Positions 35,525-47,204 of a stretch of DNA of 64,000 bases are shown one piece after another; within the stretch, counting starts at the first letter, position 1, and the number at the start of each line of letters is the position of its first letter. The notes under the pieces were generated by a model. The model was given only the letters and a program-made list of their open reading frames with translations, ran no database searches and was not told where the DNA came from. The DNA lies in the NCBI RefSeq assembly GCF_004791025.1, contig NZ_SRUO01000010.1, forward strand, positions 62,001-126,000, in the 5' to 3' direction. This DNA comes from Mesorhizobium sp. M4B.F.Ca.ET.203.01.1.1. Lineage in GTDB: Bacteria; Pseudomonadota; Alphaproteobacteria; Rhizobiales; Rhizobiaceae. Both the position numbers and the translations under genes were made by a program.

Positions 35525-35735
35525 CTGCTCTTTCTCCCCGTCTCTATACGGGGAGAAATGTCCGGCAGGACAATGAGGGGCAGCGCGGACGTCGGCGATT
35601 TGCGAGTGGTCGCAGCAGCTGAAGCCTTCCGACAGGCAATCGGGTCCGAATTGGATTCCATATTTGCCGGCGTCGGCGCTGCCCCTCATCCGCCTGCCGG
35701 CACCTTCTCCCCGTAGAACGGGGAGAAGGCAGCTA
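35525..35735. repeat. Palindromic intergenic element between aspS and a secreted-protein gene
   Basis: The ends are hairpins TTTCTCCCCGT/ACGGGGAGAAA and CCTTCTCCCCGT/ACGGGGAGAAGG. Inside, ATGAGGGGCAGCGC and GCGCTGCCCCTCAT form a perfect 14-bp inverted pair. The two genes converge here, so it can terminate both. One end of this element matches the opposite end of the one at 55096, so they are copies in inverted orientation. Confidence 0.8.
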
Positions 35736-35741
35736 GTCCGA

Positions 35742-36932
35742 TCAGTCCTCGTTGGCCTTGACCTTGACGCCGAGCGTCTTCGGCAGGTCGAGCGGGTTCG
35801 ACATCGCACCAGCCATGATCAGCGCGAACGGCACAGCGGCCGGCGGCTCGGCCGAAATCTCCAGGCTCTTCGGGTCGTCGAGATATTTGCCGACCGCCGT
35901 CGTCACCTCGGCCGTCAGCTCCGGATTGTTGAGCTGCGCCATGCCGAACGGCACGATCGCCTTGGCCTGGTTAGCGATGTCCTTGCCCGACATGCCCTGC
36001 TGCTTGCCGACATATTCCAGCACCTTGTTGGTCAACGAATCGTCGTCGAAGCGGATCGAGGCGCTGTTGAACGAAAGCTGCTGCAGCAGGCCGAGCATGG
36101 CCATGCCTTGCGCCGAATTGTCTGCGCCCTCGGGCTGCGCGGCCATCTTCTTCTGCATCTCCTGCAGCGACTTGATGAAGTCGAGCGTATAGCCGCCGAG
36201 GCCGAAGGTCATGCCGAGCTTGCCGGCATTGTCGACAGCGATGTCGTATTTCGACAGTTCCATCTTGCCGTCCGCCGGCTGCCAGGTGCCGGCGATGTCG
36301 ATATTGCCCGAAATGTTCTGGTAGCCGAGCGCTTCGATGGCTTCCTTGGACTTGGGGTCGTCGACCAGGGTCAGGTCGGCATTGAACTTTTCCGTCGTGC
36401 CGGAAAAGTTCATCGCCTTGCCATCCTCCGGCGGGGTGATCTCGATCGCCAGGCCGTCCATCGAGAAGGCGGTCTTGTCGGCAACCTTGACCGTCAGGTT
36501 GGAGAGCTCGGCCGACTTGTACATCATCAGCGAGCCGAGCGGGCCGGTGGCGCCCTCGGCCGGAACCGTCATGTCATGGATGACGAACGGGCTGAGCGAC
36601 AGCGTGACGCCGTCCTTGCTGTGCTCGAGGGCCGCGGTCGAGACGGTCTCGATGTCGTAGCCGCCAGCGGCTTCGCTGACGCCTTCGAGCTTGACGTCGC
36701 CGATGGTCAGGGGCTCCTTTTCGCCCGCCGGCTTCACGGCCACGCCCTGCAGCACCATGTTGGACTCATCGCCGCTCACCCCGGTCCAGGAGATGTCGAC
36801 GCCCTGGGCGGCAAGCGCCGCCTTGAGGCGATCGGCGACGGCGGTGTCCTGCGCGAAGGCGGCATTGAGCGGCAGCGTCAGCAGGAAGGTCGAGAAGGCC
36901 AGTTTCTTGAGAGTTGAGCGTTGGATTGTCAT
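35742..36932 (-). CDS. Secreted protein of unknown function
   Basis: A 396-aa protein with a clear Sec signal peptide (LKKLAFSTFLLTLPLNAAFA, cleavage AFA-QD). The mature part consists of beta-strand-like alternating sequence (GDVKLEGVSEAAGGYDIETV, LAIEITPPEDGKAMNFSGTT) without cysteines or catalytic motifs. It could be a periplasmic or surface protein with repeated beta structure, but I do not recognise a family. Product, length and signal peptide look intact. Single gene, convergent with aspS. Confidence 0.75.
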   Translation of the reverse strand: MTIQRSTLKKLAFSTFLLTLPLNAAFAQDTAVADRLKAALAAQGVDISWTGVSGDESNMVLQGVAVKPAGEKEPLTIGDVKLEGVSEAAGGYDIETVSTAALEHSKDGVTLSLSPFVIHDMTVPAEGATGPLGSLMMYKSAELSNLTVKVADKTAFSMDGLAIEITPPEDGKAMNFSGTTEKFNADLTLVDDPKSKEAIEALGYQNISGNIDIAGTWQPADGKMELSKYDIAVDNAGKLGMTFGLGGYTLDFIKSLQEMQKKMAAQPEGADNSAQGMAMLGLLQQLSFNSASIRFDDDSLTNKVLEYVGKQQGMSGKDIANQAKAIVPFGMAQLNNPELTAEVTTAVGKYLDDPKSLEISAEPPAAVPFALIMAGAMSNPLDLPKTLGVKVKANED

Positions 36933-37323
36933 GGCGAAGTCCCCTGAGAGTTGTCCTGAAATTGCTTTTTGATCCTATGCGCCATCACCATTCCGCGACG
37001 AACTGGACGGGAAAAAGGCGCCTCCCGGCACAATGGTCGAAAATCGCGGTGAAAGGCAAATAGCGGGCCGACCTGTTCGCTTGAAGCGGTGAATTTGTCA
37101 TGAAGATCGGGTTTCCATCCGGCATCGCCCTGCCATAGACAGGGCATGTAACAGGTTGATGTTGGCTGGCGCCGTCATGCGGTGACAGGTGTTGCAGTCG
37201 GGCCGCAAATTGGCCTGCGCGCTTCGCCAATTCCGTGAAATCCGTCACACCCATGGGCTTGAGGCAAGCGGATTGGGCCAGCCGGCGCTTGCCGCGAATC
37301 ACCCGCTCGGCTAGTGCAAACCC
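36933..37323. other. Intergenic region upstream of parC and the divergent secreted-protein gene
   Basis: 391 bp between divergent starts. It must hold both promoters, but I see no convincing -35/-10 pair, operator dyad or small ORF with a ribosome site. Confidence 0.4.
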
Positions 37324-39576
<2,253 letters not shown>

Positions 39577-39579
39577 CGA

Positions 39580-39835
39580 AGCTCCCCCTTCTCCACTTGT
39601 GGGGTGAGAAGCGGTCCGAGCTAGCGGACGAAAAGCCAATTGCTTGGCTTTTCGAGGTTCGAACGCCCTGAGCCTGCGAAGGGCCGGGCGGTGGCCGATC
39701 CACCCCGGCCGGGTCCCCGCTGCTTCGCAGCGTCCCGGCGTTCCCTGGCCTTTCACCGTGCCACTGGCACGATGAATTCGCCTTCGGCGAACCGGCTGCT
39801 CACCCCACAAGGGGAGAAGGAAGACCTCCGCCCAA
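39580..39835. repeat. Inverted-repeat intergenic element downstream of parC
   Basis: The outer arms CCTTCTCCACTTGTGGGGTG and CACCCCACAAGGGGAGAAGG are near-perfect inverted copies about 200 bp apart (39589-39608 and 39801-39820). The interior contains further short dyads such as AAAAGCCAATTGCTTGGCTT (39630-39649). It has the same layout as the other intergenic elements but diverged sequence. Confidence 0.65.
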
Positions 39836-39866
39836 TCATTTGGACTATCGTCACGATTGCTGCACT

Positions 39867-41117
39867 ATGATGGTGCACAGGCAAACCCGGGGGCAGGGGA
39901 GAAACGCGCGCTTGAAGCAGACCGAGATCCAGAAACCGGGGCAGCGGCTGTTCGGCCTGTCGACGCCGCTCAGGGCCGCCGTCATCCCGCCACTGTCTGC
40001 GGCGCGCTGGCTGTTGGTGCTGATCGTCGCCGCCGGCGTCTATTTCTTCCACGGCTTCCTGTTCCCGGTTCTGGCCGCCCTCGTCATCGCTTTCGCCAGC
40101 TGGCCGCTCTACCGCCGCCTGCTGGCCGCCGTCGGCGGTAACCGCACCATCGCCGCCACCTTCGCCATCCTCTTCATCCTCACCTTCCTGGTGGTGCCGA
40201 TCGCGCTTGCCGGCACCTATGCCATCAACGAGGTCCGGGAATGGGTCGGGTGGGCGATCGAGACCAACCGCCACGGCGCGGTGACGCCGCACTGGATCGC
40301 CACCATGCCGATCGTCGGCGAATGGCTGAACGAGCAGTGGACGACCAATCTCGGCCATCCGGGCGGCATCGGCGAACTGATCCAATTGGTCAGCGGCGCC
40401 AATATCGGCAGCATCTATCGCGGCGCGCTCGCCGCCGGCGGCAGCGCGTTCGGCCTGCTTTTGACGCTGCTGTTCATGATGATCGCGCTGTTCTTCGCCT
40501 ATCGCGATGGCGAGCATTTCGCCGCGCAGGTCGACCGCCTCGGCGAGCGCATCCTGCCGACCCGCTGGGAGCGGATCTCGCGCGTGGTGCCGGCGACGAT
40601 CTCGTCCACCGTCACCGGCATGACCATCATCGCCATCGGCGAGGGGGTGGTGCTTGGCGTCGCCTACTGGCTGGCCGGCGTGCCGTCGCCGGTGACGCTC
40701 GGCGCCTTGACCGGCATCATGGCGCTGATCCCCGGCGGCGCGCCGCTCTCCTTCACGCTGGTGTCGATCTACCTTGCCGCCAGCGGCTCGCCAATGGCGG
40801 GCCTGGCGCTTTTTGCCTGGGGCGCGGTCGAGCTGTTCATCGTCGACAAGACGCTGCGCCCCAAGCTGGTCGGGGGGCCGATCAAACTGCCTTTCCTGCC
40901 GACCTTTTTCGGCCTGATCGGCGGCGTCAAGACGATGGGCTTCCTCGGCCTGTTCATCGGCCCGGTGCTGATGGCGCTCTTGGTCGCGATCTGGCGCGAG
41001 TGGCTGCGTGAGGTCGAGCTGATGGACGATTCCGCTGCCACGGCGCTTGCTGAGACCAAGGACGGCCCGCCGCAGATCGAGATCGCCACGGAAAAGAAGA
41101 AGATTCAGACCGGGTGA
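39867..41117 (+). CDS. AI-2E family transporter (PerM-like permease)
   Basis: A 416-aa protein with about eight membrane segments. LVLIVAAGVYFFHGFLFPVL, FMMIALFFAYRDGEHFAAQV, the GALTGIMALIPGGAPLSFTL segment and FGLIGGVKTMGFLGLFIGPV are typical of the AI-2E/PerM family. Family functions range from autoinducer-2 export to ion transport; none can be assigned. The start is uncertain: ATG 39867 or 39870, or a TTG at 39912 that has GGGGAG upstream. Its end overlaps the convergent EamA gene by 13 bp. Confidence 0.85.
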   Translation: MMVHRQTRGQGRNARLKQTEIQKPGQRLFGLSTPLRAAVIPPLSAARWLLVLIVAAGVYFFHGFLFPVLAALVIAFASWPLYRRLLAAVGGNRTIAATFAILFILTFLVVPIALAGTYAINEVREWVGWAIETNRHGAVTPHWIATMPIVGEWLNEQWTTNLGHPGGIGELIQLVSGANIGSIYRGALAAGGSAFGLLLTLLFMMIALFFAYRDGEHFAAQVDRLGERILPTRWERISRVVPATISSTVTGMTIIAIGEGVVLGVAYWLAGVPSPVTLGALTGIMALIPGGAPLSFTLVSIYLAASGSPMAGLALFAWGAVELFIVDKTLRPKLVGGPIKLPFLPTFFGLIGGVKTMGFLGLFIGPVLMALLVAIWREWLREVELMDDSAATALAETKDGPPQIEIATEKKKIQTG

Positions 41118-42001
41118 CTGACGGCCAGCGTAGCGCGGCGCTTGCGCCCCTCATGCAACTGCCACAGCGAATGGCCGACAAGCGTCACGATCAAGATCGC
41201 GCCGCCGATCAGGCTGTTGCGCGACGGCGTCTCGGAGAAGATCATCCAGACCCAGACCGGCGCCAGCACCGTTTCCAATAGGTAGAACATCGCCACTTCC
41301 GGCCCTGAGATGTATTTCGGCCCGTTGGCCAGGCAGAAGAACGAGATCGGCATAATCACCGCGCCGTTGAAGATGATCCACCACGGCGCGTCCACCTGAA
41401 AGCCGGTCTTCGAGACCATGAAGGCGGCGACGGTGAAGGGCAGCACCACGCCGATGAGCGAGGTGAAGCCCATGTCCTTGCCGCTGGCGCGCGAGATGGT
41501 GATCGCGCAGGCGACGCAAAGCGCGGAGCACAGGGCCATGACATCGCCGAACAGATATCCGTTGCCGATGGAGTCGCCGACGATGATGGCGACGCCGACG
41601 ATCATCAGCGCCAGTGCCGCCAGCGTCAGCGGCCGTGGTCGTTCTTTCAGGAACAGCCAGGACAGCAGCGCCGAGAACATGGTGGTGAAGGCGAGGATGA
41701 AGACGAGGTCGGCGGTCGAGGTGTTGTAGACGGCGGTGATGAAGGCGATCGAGCCGAGCCCGTAGAGCGTCGCCACCGCAAGCCCCGCCCGCCCGGGAAC
41801 GAGTTGCGGCGCCCGGTCGCTCAGCGAGCGCCAGACCGCCCAGATGACAAGTCCGGCAAGGAAAGTGGTGCCGGTGCGCAGCAACAGGATCGTCCATGCC
41901 TCGCCATGGGCGAGCCTGATCAGCGGGATGTCGACGGTCAGCGTCATGCCGCCGATGGCGGTCAGCAGAAGGCCTTTCTGGTGGTCGTGGTGGGAGGACA
42001 T
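41105..42001 (-). CDS. EamA/DMT family transporter
   Basis: A 298-aa protein with ten membrane segments in two EamA repeats (first about residues 10-135 with FTTMFSALLSWLFLKERPRP; second about 150-285 with EVAMFYLLETVLAPVWVWMI). These are drug/metabolite exporters, often of amino acids or related solutes. ATG 42001 (MSSHHDHQK) gives the usual short N-terminus; the frame is open 29 codons further. Substrate unknown. Confidence 0.87.
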   Translation of the reverse strand: MSSHHDHQKGLLLTAIGGMTLTVDIPLIRLAHGEAWTILLLRTGTTFLAGLVIWAVWRSLSDRAPQLVPGRAGLAVATLYGLGSIAFITAVYNTSTADLVFILAFTTMFSALLSWLFLKERPRPLTLAALALMIVGVAIIVGDSIGNGYLFGDVMALCSALCVACAITISRASGKDMGFTSLIGVVLPFTVAAFMVSKTGFQVDAPWWIIFNGAVIMPISFFCLANGPKYISGPEVAMFYLLETVLAPVWVWMIFSETPSRNSLIGGAILIVTLVGHSLWQLHEGRKRRATLAVSHPV

Positions 42002-42133
42002 GTCGGCAATTCTCGCAATGGAATTTGCAGGCGGACGGCCAGCAGCGCGATAGCGCATTCTCTCGCCGTTCGGCGGCAAGACCAGCATCCCGCTGCTTGA
42101 AACAGTTTTAAGGTCGGGCTTGGAAAGGGTTAG

Positions 42134-42898
42134 TCAGCGCGTGACCGCTTCGTGCTCGTAGCGTTCCCAGCCTTTCGGGCCGAGATGCTCCTGCGGCATG
42201 AAGCGCATTTTATAGCTCATCTTGCGCGAGCCGTTGACCCAGTAGCCGAGATAGACATGGGGCAGGCCCATGGCTCTCGCTCGGGCGATATGGTCGAGGA
42301 TCATGAAGGTGCCGAGCGAGCGGTCCTCGAAGTCCGGATTGAAGTAGGAATAGACCATCGACAGGCCGTCGGCCATCTTGTCGGTCAGCGCCACCGCGAT
42401 CAGCTCGCCCTGACCCTTGCCGGTTATGAAAGTGTCGGGGCCGCGCCGCCTGTATTCGATGATCTTGGTGTCGACATGCGTGTCTTCGACCATCATGGCG
42501 TAGTCGAGCACCGTCATGTCCGACATGCCGCCGCGGCGATGGCGGGCGTCGAGATAGGCGCGGAACAGCGAGTATTGCTCGGTCGACGGCTGCGCGTCGT
42601 GCATGGCGCCGACGAGGTCGGCATTGTGCTGGATCACCCGCTTCATGTTGCGGCTTGCGGTGAATTCCTGCGCCAGGATACGCACCGACACACAGGCGCG
42701 GCAGGTTTCGCAGGCGGGCCGGTAGGCGATGTTCTGCGAGCGCCGGAAGCCGCCTTGCGTCAACAGGTCGTTCATCTCGGGCGCCTTGTCGCCGACGAGG
42801 TGAGTGAACACCTTGCGTTCGAACTGGCCCTCCAGATACGGGCACGGCGACGGCGCGGTCAGGAAGAACTGCGGCGACTGGGTCGGGTGCTGCGTCAT
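42134..42898 (-). CDS. bpt: Aspartate/glutamate leucyltransferase (Bpt)
   Basis: A 254-aa leucyl-tRNA-dependent protein transferase of the N-degron pathway, attaching Leu to N-terminal Asp or Glu for ClpS/ClpAP degradation. The N-terminal ATE domain has CPYLEGQFERKVFTHL and the Cys cluster YRPACETCRACVSVRI. The C-terminal domain includes YSYFNPDFEDRSLGTFMI and YLGYWVNGSRKMSYKMRF. Length and motifs are standard. Downstream of the RDD gene on the same strand, 140 bp apart. Confidence 0.94.
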   Translation of the reverse strand: MTQHPTQSPQFFLTAPSPCPYLEGQFERKVFTHLVGDKAPEMNDLLTQGGFRRSQNIAYRPACETCRACVSVRILAQEFTASRNMKRVIQHNADLVGAMHDAQPSTEQYSLFRAYLDARHRRGGMSDMTVLDYAMMVEDTHVDTKIIEYRRRGPDTFITGKGQGELIAVALTDKMADGLSMVYSYFNPDFEDRSLGTFMILDHIARARAMGLPHVYLGYWVNGSRKMSYKMRFMPQEHLGPKGWERYEHEAVTR

Positions 42899-43038
42899 GG
42901 ATTCCGGGAAACGCTCCTACGAATCGCCTTACCTTTGGCCCGACCGGCGAAAAATTCAACAGGATTGTGGAGCGGTTGCTGACTGAGGGCCTTCATAATT
43001 GCGCATAAGCGCCCGCGTTCGCCCTCGAAAATGCTGTT

Positions 43039-43509
43039 TCAACGATCTGTACGGCTCACCACCGTGCCAAGCAGCAAGTCGTGCAGCGTGCGCTTGCGGT
43101 CCGAAAACAGCGTCACCAGGAGCACCAGCGGCGTCAGGATGACGTTGCCGGCCCAGAACAGCACCGAATGCACGACAGCGGTCAGCCCGTCGATGCGGGT
43201 GCCGTCAAGGCGGTCGAGCCGGATGCCCATCAGCTTCATGCCGGTGGTCGCCTGGTCGGCGCTGCCCAGCGTGTTCCAGATGTAGAGAACGGCGACCGCC
43301 GGCACGAGCACCGAAAACAGCATCCAGCCGAGGCCAAACGTCAGCAGCCCGAGGACGGCGACCAGGATGGCGAAGGGAATGGTGAGCAGCCCGATGATCA
43401 GATAGTCGATCAGGCAGGCAAGAATGCGCCGGGTGCGCACGCCGTCATGGGCCCTGACGTCGTCGAGCCTGCTGGTAATGATTTCGCCGTCAAGTACACG
43501 CGCGTTCAT
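43039..43509 (-). CDS. RDD family membrane protein
   Basis: A 156-aa protein with about three membrane segments. The RDD motif appears as RTRRILACLIDYLIIGLL (Arg and Asp at the start of the first segment), followed by WNTLGSADQATTGMKLMGIR and FSDRKRTLHDLLLGTVV. Function of the family is not settled; some members relate to Na+/H+ exchange. It precedes bpt on the minus strand. Confidence 0.85.
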   Translation of the reverse strand: MNARVLDGEIITSRLDDVRAHDGVRTRRILACLIDYLIIGLLTIPFAILVAVLGLLTFGLGWMLFSVLVPAVAVLYIWNTLGSADQATTGMKLMGIRLDRLDGTRIDGLTAVVHSVLFWAGNVILTPLVLLVTLFSDRKRTLHDLLLGTVVSRTDR

Positions 43510-43698
43510 GTCATGCCCTCGTAACCGGGCCCGCGATAGGGTGCGGGCGATCCGCCATTGAAATGGTGAAAGCCGATGGCGGAATCAAGATCGTCGGTCG
43601 GGGTGCGACGTGCGGAGGTCGCTCGAGCGGTTGAATTCACGGCAAGGATGGCGTTAGCTTGCTGCGGCGCAACAAGACGCCGAGGGGACGGGGGTATT

Positions 43699-45087
43699 AT
43701 GGACTATGACATGCTGGTCATCGGCAGCGGCCCTTCGGGGCGCCGCGCCGCGGTGCAGTCCGCCAAGCTCGGCAAATCGGTGCTGGTGGTCGACAGGGGC
43801 CGGCGCCTCGGCGGCGTCTCGGTGCACACCGGCACCATCCCGTCGAAGACACTGCGCGAGACGGTGCTCAACCTTTCCGGCTGGCGCGAGCGCGGCTTCT
43901 ATGGACGCGGCTACCGGGTCAAGCAGGACATTTCGGTCAGCGACCTCATTGAGCGCCTGCACAAGACGCTCGACCACGAGGTCGAGGTGCTGCAGCACCA
44001 GTTCATGCGCAACGCGGTCAAGAGTTCGCGCGCCACGGCGAAATTCCTCGGCCCCAACAAGGTCAGCCTGACGAGCGACAATGGCGACTATAGCGAGGTC
44101 GGCTTCGCCAATGCGCTGATCGCCGTCGGTACCAGGCCGCACCGGCCGCGCGACGTGCCGTTCGACAAGACCCGCGTCTTCGACAGCGACGAGATGCTGG
44201 AGCTCGACCGGCTGCCGCGCACGCTGACTGTGATCGGCGCCGGCGTCATCGGCGTCGAATATGCCACCATCTTTTCGGCCCTCGATGTGCCGGTGACGCT
44301 GGTCGAGCCGCGCAACACCATCCTCGATTTCGTCGACCGCGAGATCGTCGACGACTTCATCCACCAGATGCGCGATCGCGGCATGACCATCCGCCTCGGC
44401 AGCACGGTCAAGGAGATCACCTCAAAGCCCGATTATGCCGAGGTCACCCTTGCCGATGGCCGCACCATCCGCTCCGAGATCGTGCTTTATGCCGCCGGCC
44501 GCAGCGGCAATCTCGGCAGCCTCGGCCTCGACGTGGTCGGCATCGAGTCCGACTCCAGGGGCCGCATCAAGGTCGACGCGAACACGTTTCAGACCAGCGT
44601 GCCCAACATCTACGCCACCGGCGACGTCATCGGCTTCCCGAGCCTTGCCTCGACCTCGATGGAGCAGGGCAGGGTGGCCGCCTGCCACGCTTTCGGCGTG
44701 CTGTTGCCGCCGCCGCCGGAAACCTTTCCATATGGCATCTACGCGGTGCCCGAAATCTCCACCGTCGGCCAGTCGGAGGAGCAGGTGCGCGAGAGCGGCG
44801 CCGCCTACGAGGTCGGCGTGGCGCGCTTCCGCGAAACCTCGCGCGGCCACATCATGGGCGTCAACTCTGGCTTCCTGAAACTGCTGTTCTCGGTCGAAAC
44901 GCGCCGGCTGCTCGGCGCCCACATCGTCGGCGAGGGCGCCACTGAACTCATCCATATCGGCCAGGCGGTGATCAATCTCGGCGGCACGGTCGACTTCTTC
45001 GTCAACAACACCTTCAACTACCCAACCCTGGCCGAAGCCTACAAGATCGCAGGCCTGGACGCGTGGAACCGGATGGGGCAGGGATAG
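43699..45087 (+). CDS. sthA: Si-specific NAD(P)+ transhydrogenase (soluble)
   Basis: A 462-aa flavoprotein that exchanges reducing equivalents between NADPH and NADH. FAD site LVIGSGPSGRRAAVQSAKLG, the NAD-binding VIGAGVIGVEYATIFSALD, and NIYATGDVIGFPSLASTSME are present. The redox-active CxxxxC of dihydrolipoamide dehydrogenases is replaced (GGVSVHTGTIPSKTL), as is usual in SthA, which argues against glutathione or lipoamide reductases. ATG 43699 lies just before the FAD motif. Convergent with the esterase gene. Confidence 0.92.
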   Translation: MDYDMLVIGSGPSGRRAAVQSAKLGKSVLVVDRGRRLGGVSVHTGTIPSKTLRETVLNLSGWRERGFYGRGYRVKQDISVSDLIERLHKTLDHEVEVLQHQFMRNAVKSSRATAKFLGPNKVSLTSDNGDYSEVGFANALIAVGTRPHRPRDVPFDKTRVFDSDEMLELDRLPRTLTVIGAGVIGVEYATIFSALDVPVTLVEPRNTILDFVDREIVDDFIHQMRDRGMTIRLGSTVKEITSKPDYAEVTLADGRTIRSEIVLYAAGRSGNLGSLGLDVVGIESDSRGRIKVDANTFQTSVPNIYATGDVIGFPSLASTSMEQGRVAACHAFGVLLPPPPETFPYGIYAVPEISTVGQSEEQVRESGAAYEVGVARFRETSRGHIMGVNSGFLKLLFSVETRRLLGAHIVGEGATELIHIGQAVINLGGTVDFFVNNTFNYPTLAEAYKIAGLDAWNRMGQG

Positions 45088-45107
45088 GCCTTCCGGTCCT
45101 GATCCAC

Positions 45108-45767
45108 TCACGCCACGGCTGGATCCGCCATCCATTGCCTGACCATGGCCGCGTCCGGGTCGCCGATCTCATGTCCCGATGCAACGATGCGAGCATCGAC
45201 CGTGGCGCCGCGCTGGCTTAGCAGCGTCACCAGCGCCGGCGCGAACGGGCCGTAGGTGAGGTCGGAGGCGCCGGCGATCATCAGCACCTTCGTGCCGCCG
45301 AGATTCGTCGGCGGTGTCTCGTCGAGCACCGGCATCGGCCGCAGGAGTGCTGCCCGCCGGACCAGACCGGGATGAAGCAGCATCAGGCTCGAGACCAGAT
45401 TGGCGCCGTTCGAATAGCCGAGGAAGGTCGCACGGGAGAGATCGAGCCCGTGGCGCTTCGTCGCCTCGGCAACGAAGGTGGCGAAGGTGTCCGTCTCCGT
45501 GCGGATGCTGGCCTGCTCGAAGCTGGTCGGCGTGATCCGCTCGAACCAGCGAAAGCCGTCCTCTTGCGGGATTCGACCGCGCGCCGCGACCAGCGCGGCC
45601 CTGGGCGCGATCTGTCTCGCAAACGGTACCAGCGTGGTTTCATCGACGCCGGATCCATGCAGCAGGAACAGGCATTCGCCGCTTGCGCCGGATGGCTTGA
45701 TGAAGCGATGGAGGAAGCTCAAGTCATAGAAGACGCCGCCATCGTCAGTATATTCAGGCACGCTCAT
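45108..45767 (-). CDS. Alpha/beta-hydrolase (carboxylesterase/phospholipase type)
   Basis: A 219-aa cytoplasmic hydrolase. The oxyanion region is LFLLHGSGVDETTLVPFA, the nucleophile elbow GYSNGANLVSS, the acid is in MIAGASDLTYGPF and the histidine in VASGHEIGDPD. This set fits the carboxylesterase 2/YpfH-MhqD group that acts on small esters. The substrate is unknown. No neighbour suggests a pathway. Confidence 0.86.
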   Translation of the reverse strand: MSVPEYTDDGGVFYDLSFLHRFIKPSGASGECLFLLHGSGVDETTLVPFARQIAPRAALVAARGRIPQEDGFRWFERITPTSFEQASIRTETDTFATFVAEATKRHGLDLSRATFLGYSNGANLVSSLMLLHPGLVRRAALLRPMPVLDETPPTNLGGTKVLMIAGASDLTYGPFAPALVTLLSQRGATVDARIVASGHEIGDPDAAMVRQWMADPAVA

Positions 45768-45965
45768 ATCCTTTTGATTTCATGGCTGTTTCGTTGATTT
45801 GCCGGCTTCAAAACGGATTATTTTCTTGCTCCGCGAAAGTTGATTGAACCAGGCTTACTTCAGTCCGTTTCTGCGCCGATACACTCCCTCTCACGGGAGG
45901 AATCAAAGCGGTGCGCCGGGGGTCGCATTGCCCGAATGAACGACCAGCTTTGAGGCCTTTTGTCG

Positions 45966-47201
45966 ATGACCATGCCAGTTTCGCCCGGACGGGACACACG
46001 TATCCACGATCGCGATACGCGTATCCACGATCGCGATACGCGTATCCACGATCGCGACACGCGTATCGACGTGTTTCGCGCGCTCGCGCTGCTCACCATC
46101 TTCATCGACCATGTGCCTGGCACAATGTTCGAGACGCTGACCTACAAGAATTTCGGCTTCTCGGACGCGGCCGAAGCCTTTGTGCTGATCTCCGGCATGT
46201 CGGTGGCGCTCGCCTACGGCAGCAAATTCCAGCCCGGCGGCCGGCTGCTGGCGACGCTGAAAATGTGGCGGCGCGCCGGCGTGCTCTATGCCGCCCACAT
46301 CGTCACGACCATGGTGGTGATGGCGCTGTTCTGCGCCGCAGCGGTGTTCGCCCGGCGGCCGGAGCTGCTGAAGCTGATCAACATCGAGCCGCTGATGAAA
46401 AACACGCCGGAGGTGCTGGTCGGCATCGTCACGCTCGGCCACCAGCTCGGCTACAACAACATCCTGCCGGTCTATGCGGTGCTGCTTTTGCTGGCGCCGG
46501 CCTTCCTGCTGTTGATCAGCTACAGGCCGGTGCCGGCGCTTGTACTGTCGGCTGCCCTGTGGCTGATCGCCGGCATCTGGCAGATCGCGCCGCCGAACTA
46601 TCCGGAGCCCGGCTTCTGGTTCCTCAATCCGCTGTCCTGGCAATTCCTGTTCAACATCGGCCTCGCAGCCATGCTGCATGTCAGGCGCGGCGGAACCATT
46701 CCGGTCAATCGCTGGCTGGTCGGGGCCGCCGCCGCCTATGTGCTGACGGCGCTGGTCTGGGTGCACAGCCCGCTCTGGGGCCGCATATCCTGGCTCGACC
46801 TGCCGGTGGTGCTGACCGGCTTCGACAAGACCTTCCTGTCGCTGCCCAGGCTCCTGCACATATTGGCGGTGAGCTATCTGATCGTCGCGCTGCCGGCGGT
46901 CTCGAACCTGTTCCGCACCAGCACCGACCATCCGCTGGCCATCCTCGGCAAGCGCTCGCTGCCGGTGTTCATCGCCGGCACGGTTCTCGCCATGGTGGCG
47001 CAGGTGCTGAAGCTGATCAATCCGGGCGGCTTTGCCTACGACACGCTGCTGATATCGGCCGGCATCGCCATGCAGTTCGCGCTCGCCTTCTATCTCGAAT
47101 GGCTGTCGGCCATCGGTTCACTGGGCCGGAAGCCGGTCCGCGGCGAGGCGCCGGCGCGACCAACGTTCGTCGCCCAGCCGATGGCCGCTGGCAATCGCTG
47201 A
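45966..47201 (+). CDS. opgC: OpgC family membrane protein with repeated N-terminus
   Basis: A 411-aa protein with about ten membrane segments of the OpgC family, which modifies periplasmic glucans (succinylation in the founding member). Core signatures are RIDVFRALALLTIFIDHVPG, NFGFSDAAEAFVLISGMSVA and LLLAPAFLLLISYRP. The native start motif DTRIDVFR is preceded by three copies of the heptapeptide DTRIHDR, encoded by 21-bp tandem repeats at 45993-46055. The start is taken at ATG 45966; ATG 45972 is possible. Convergent with the LacI gene (3 bp apart). Confidence 0.85.
   Translation: MTMPVSPGRDTRIHDRDTRIHDRDTRIHDRDTRIDVFRALALLTIFIDHVPGTMFETLTYKNFGFSDAAEAFVLISGMSVALAYGSKFQPGGRLLATLKMWRRAGVLYAAHIVTTMVVMALFCAAAVFARRPELLKLINIEPLMKNTPEVLVGIVTLGHQLGYNNILPVYAVLLLLAPAFLLLISYRPVPALVLSAALWLIAGIWQIAPPNYPEPGFWFLNPLSWQFLFNIGLAAMLHVRRGGTIPVNRWLVGAAAAYVLTALVWVHSPLWGRISWLDLPVVLTGFDKTFLSLPRLLHILAVSYLIVALPAVSNLFRTSTDHPLAILGKRSLPVFIAGTVLAMVAQVLKLINPGGFAYDTLLISAGIAMQFALAFYLEWLSAIGSLGRKPVRGEAPARPTFVAQPMAAGNR
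45993..46067 (+). repeat. 21-bp tandem repeat in the 5' end of opgC
   Basis: Three units (45993-46013, 46014-46034, 46035-46055) of consensus GATACGCGTATCCACGATCG plus C, with a partial fourth from 46056. Units 2 and 3 are identical; unit 1 differs at two bases. Each unit encodes DTRIHDR and contains the palindrome GATACGCGTATC. The near identity suggests recent slippage. Confidence 0.9.
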
Positions 47202-47204
47202 GGA

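Noticed and set aside
45993..46067. Regular repeats that could be taken for a CRISPR array
   Set aside because: The 21-bp units are directly tandem with no spacers and are in frame within opgC.
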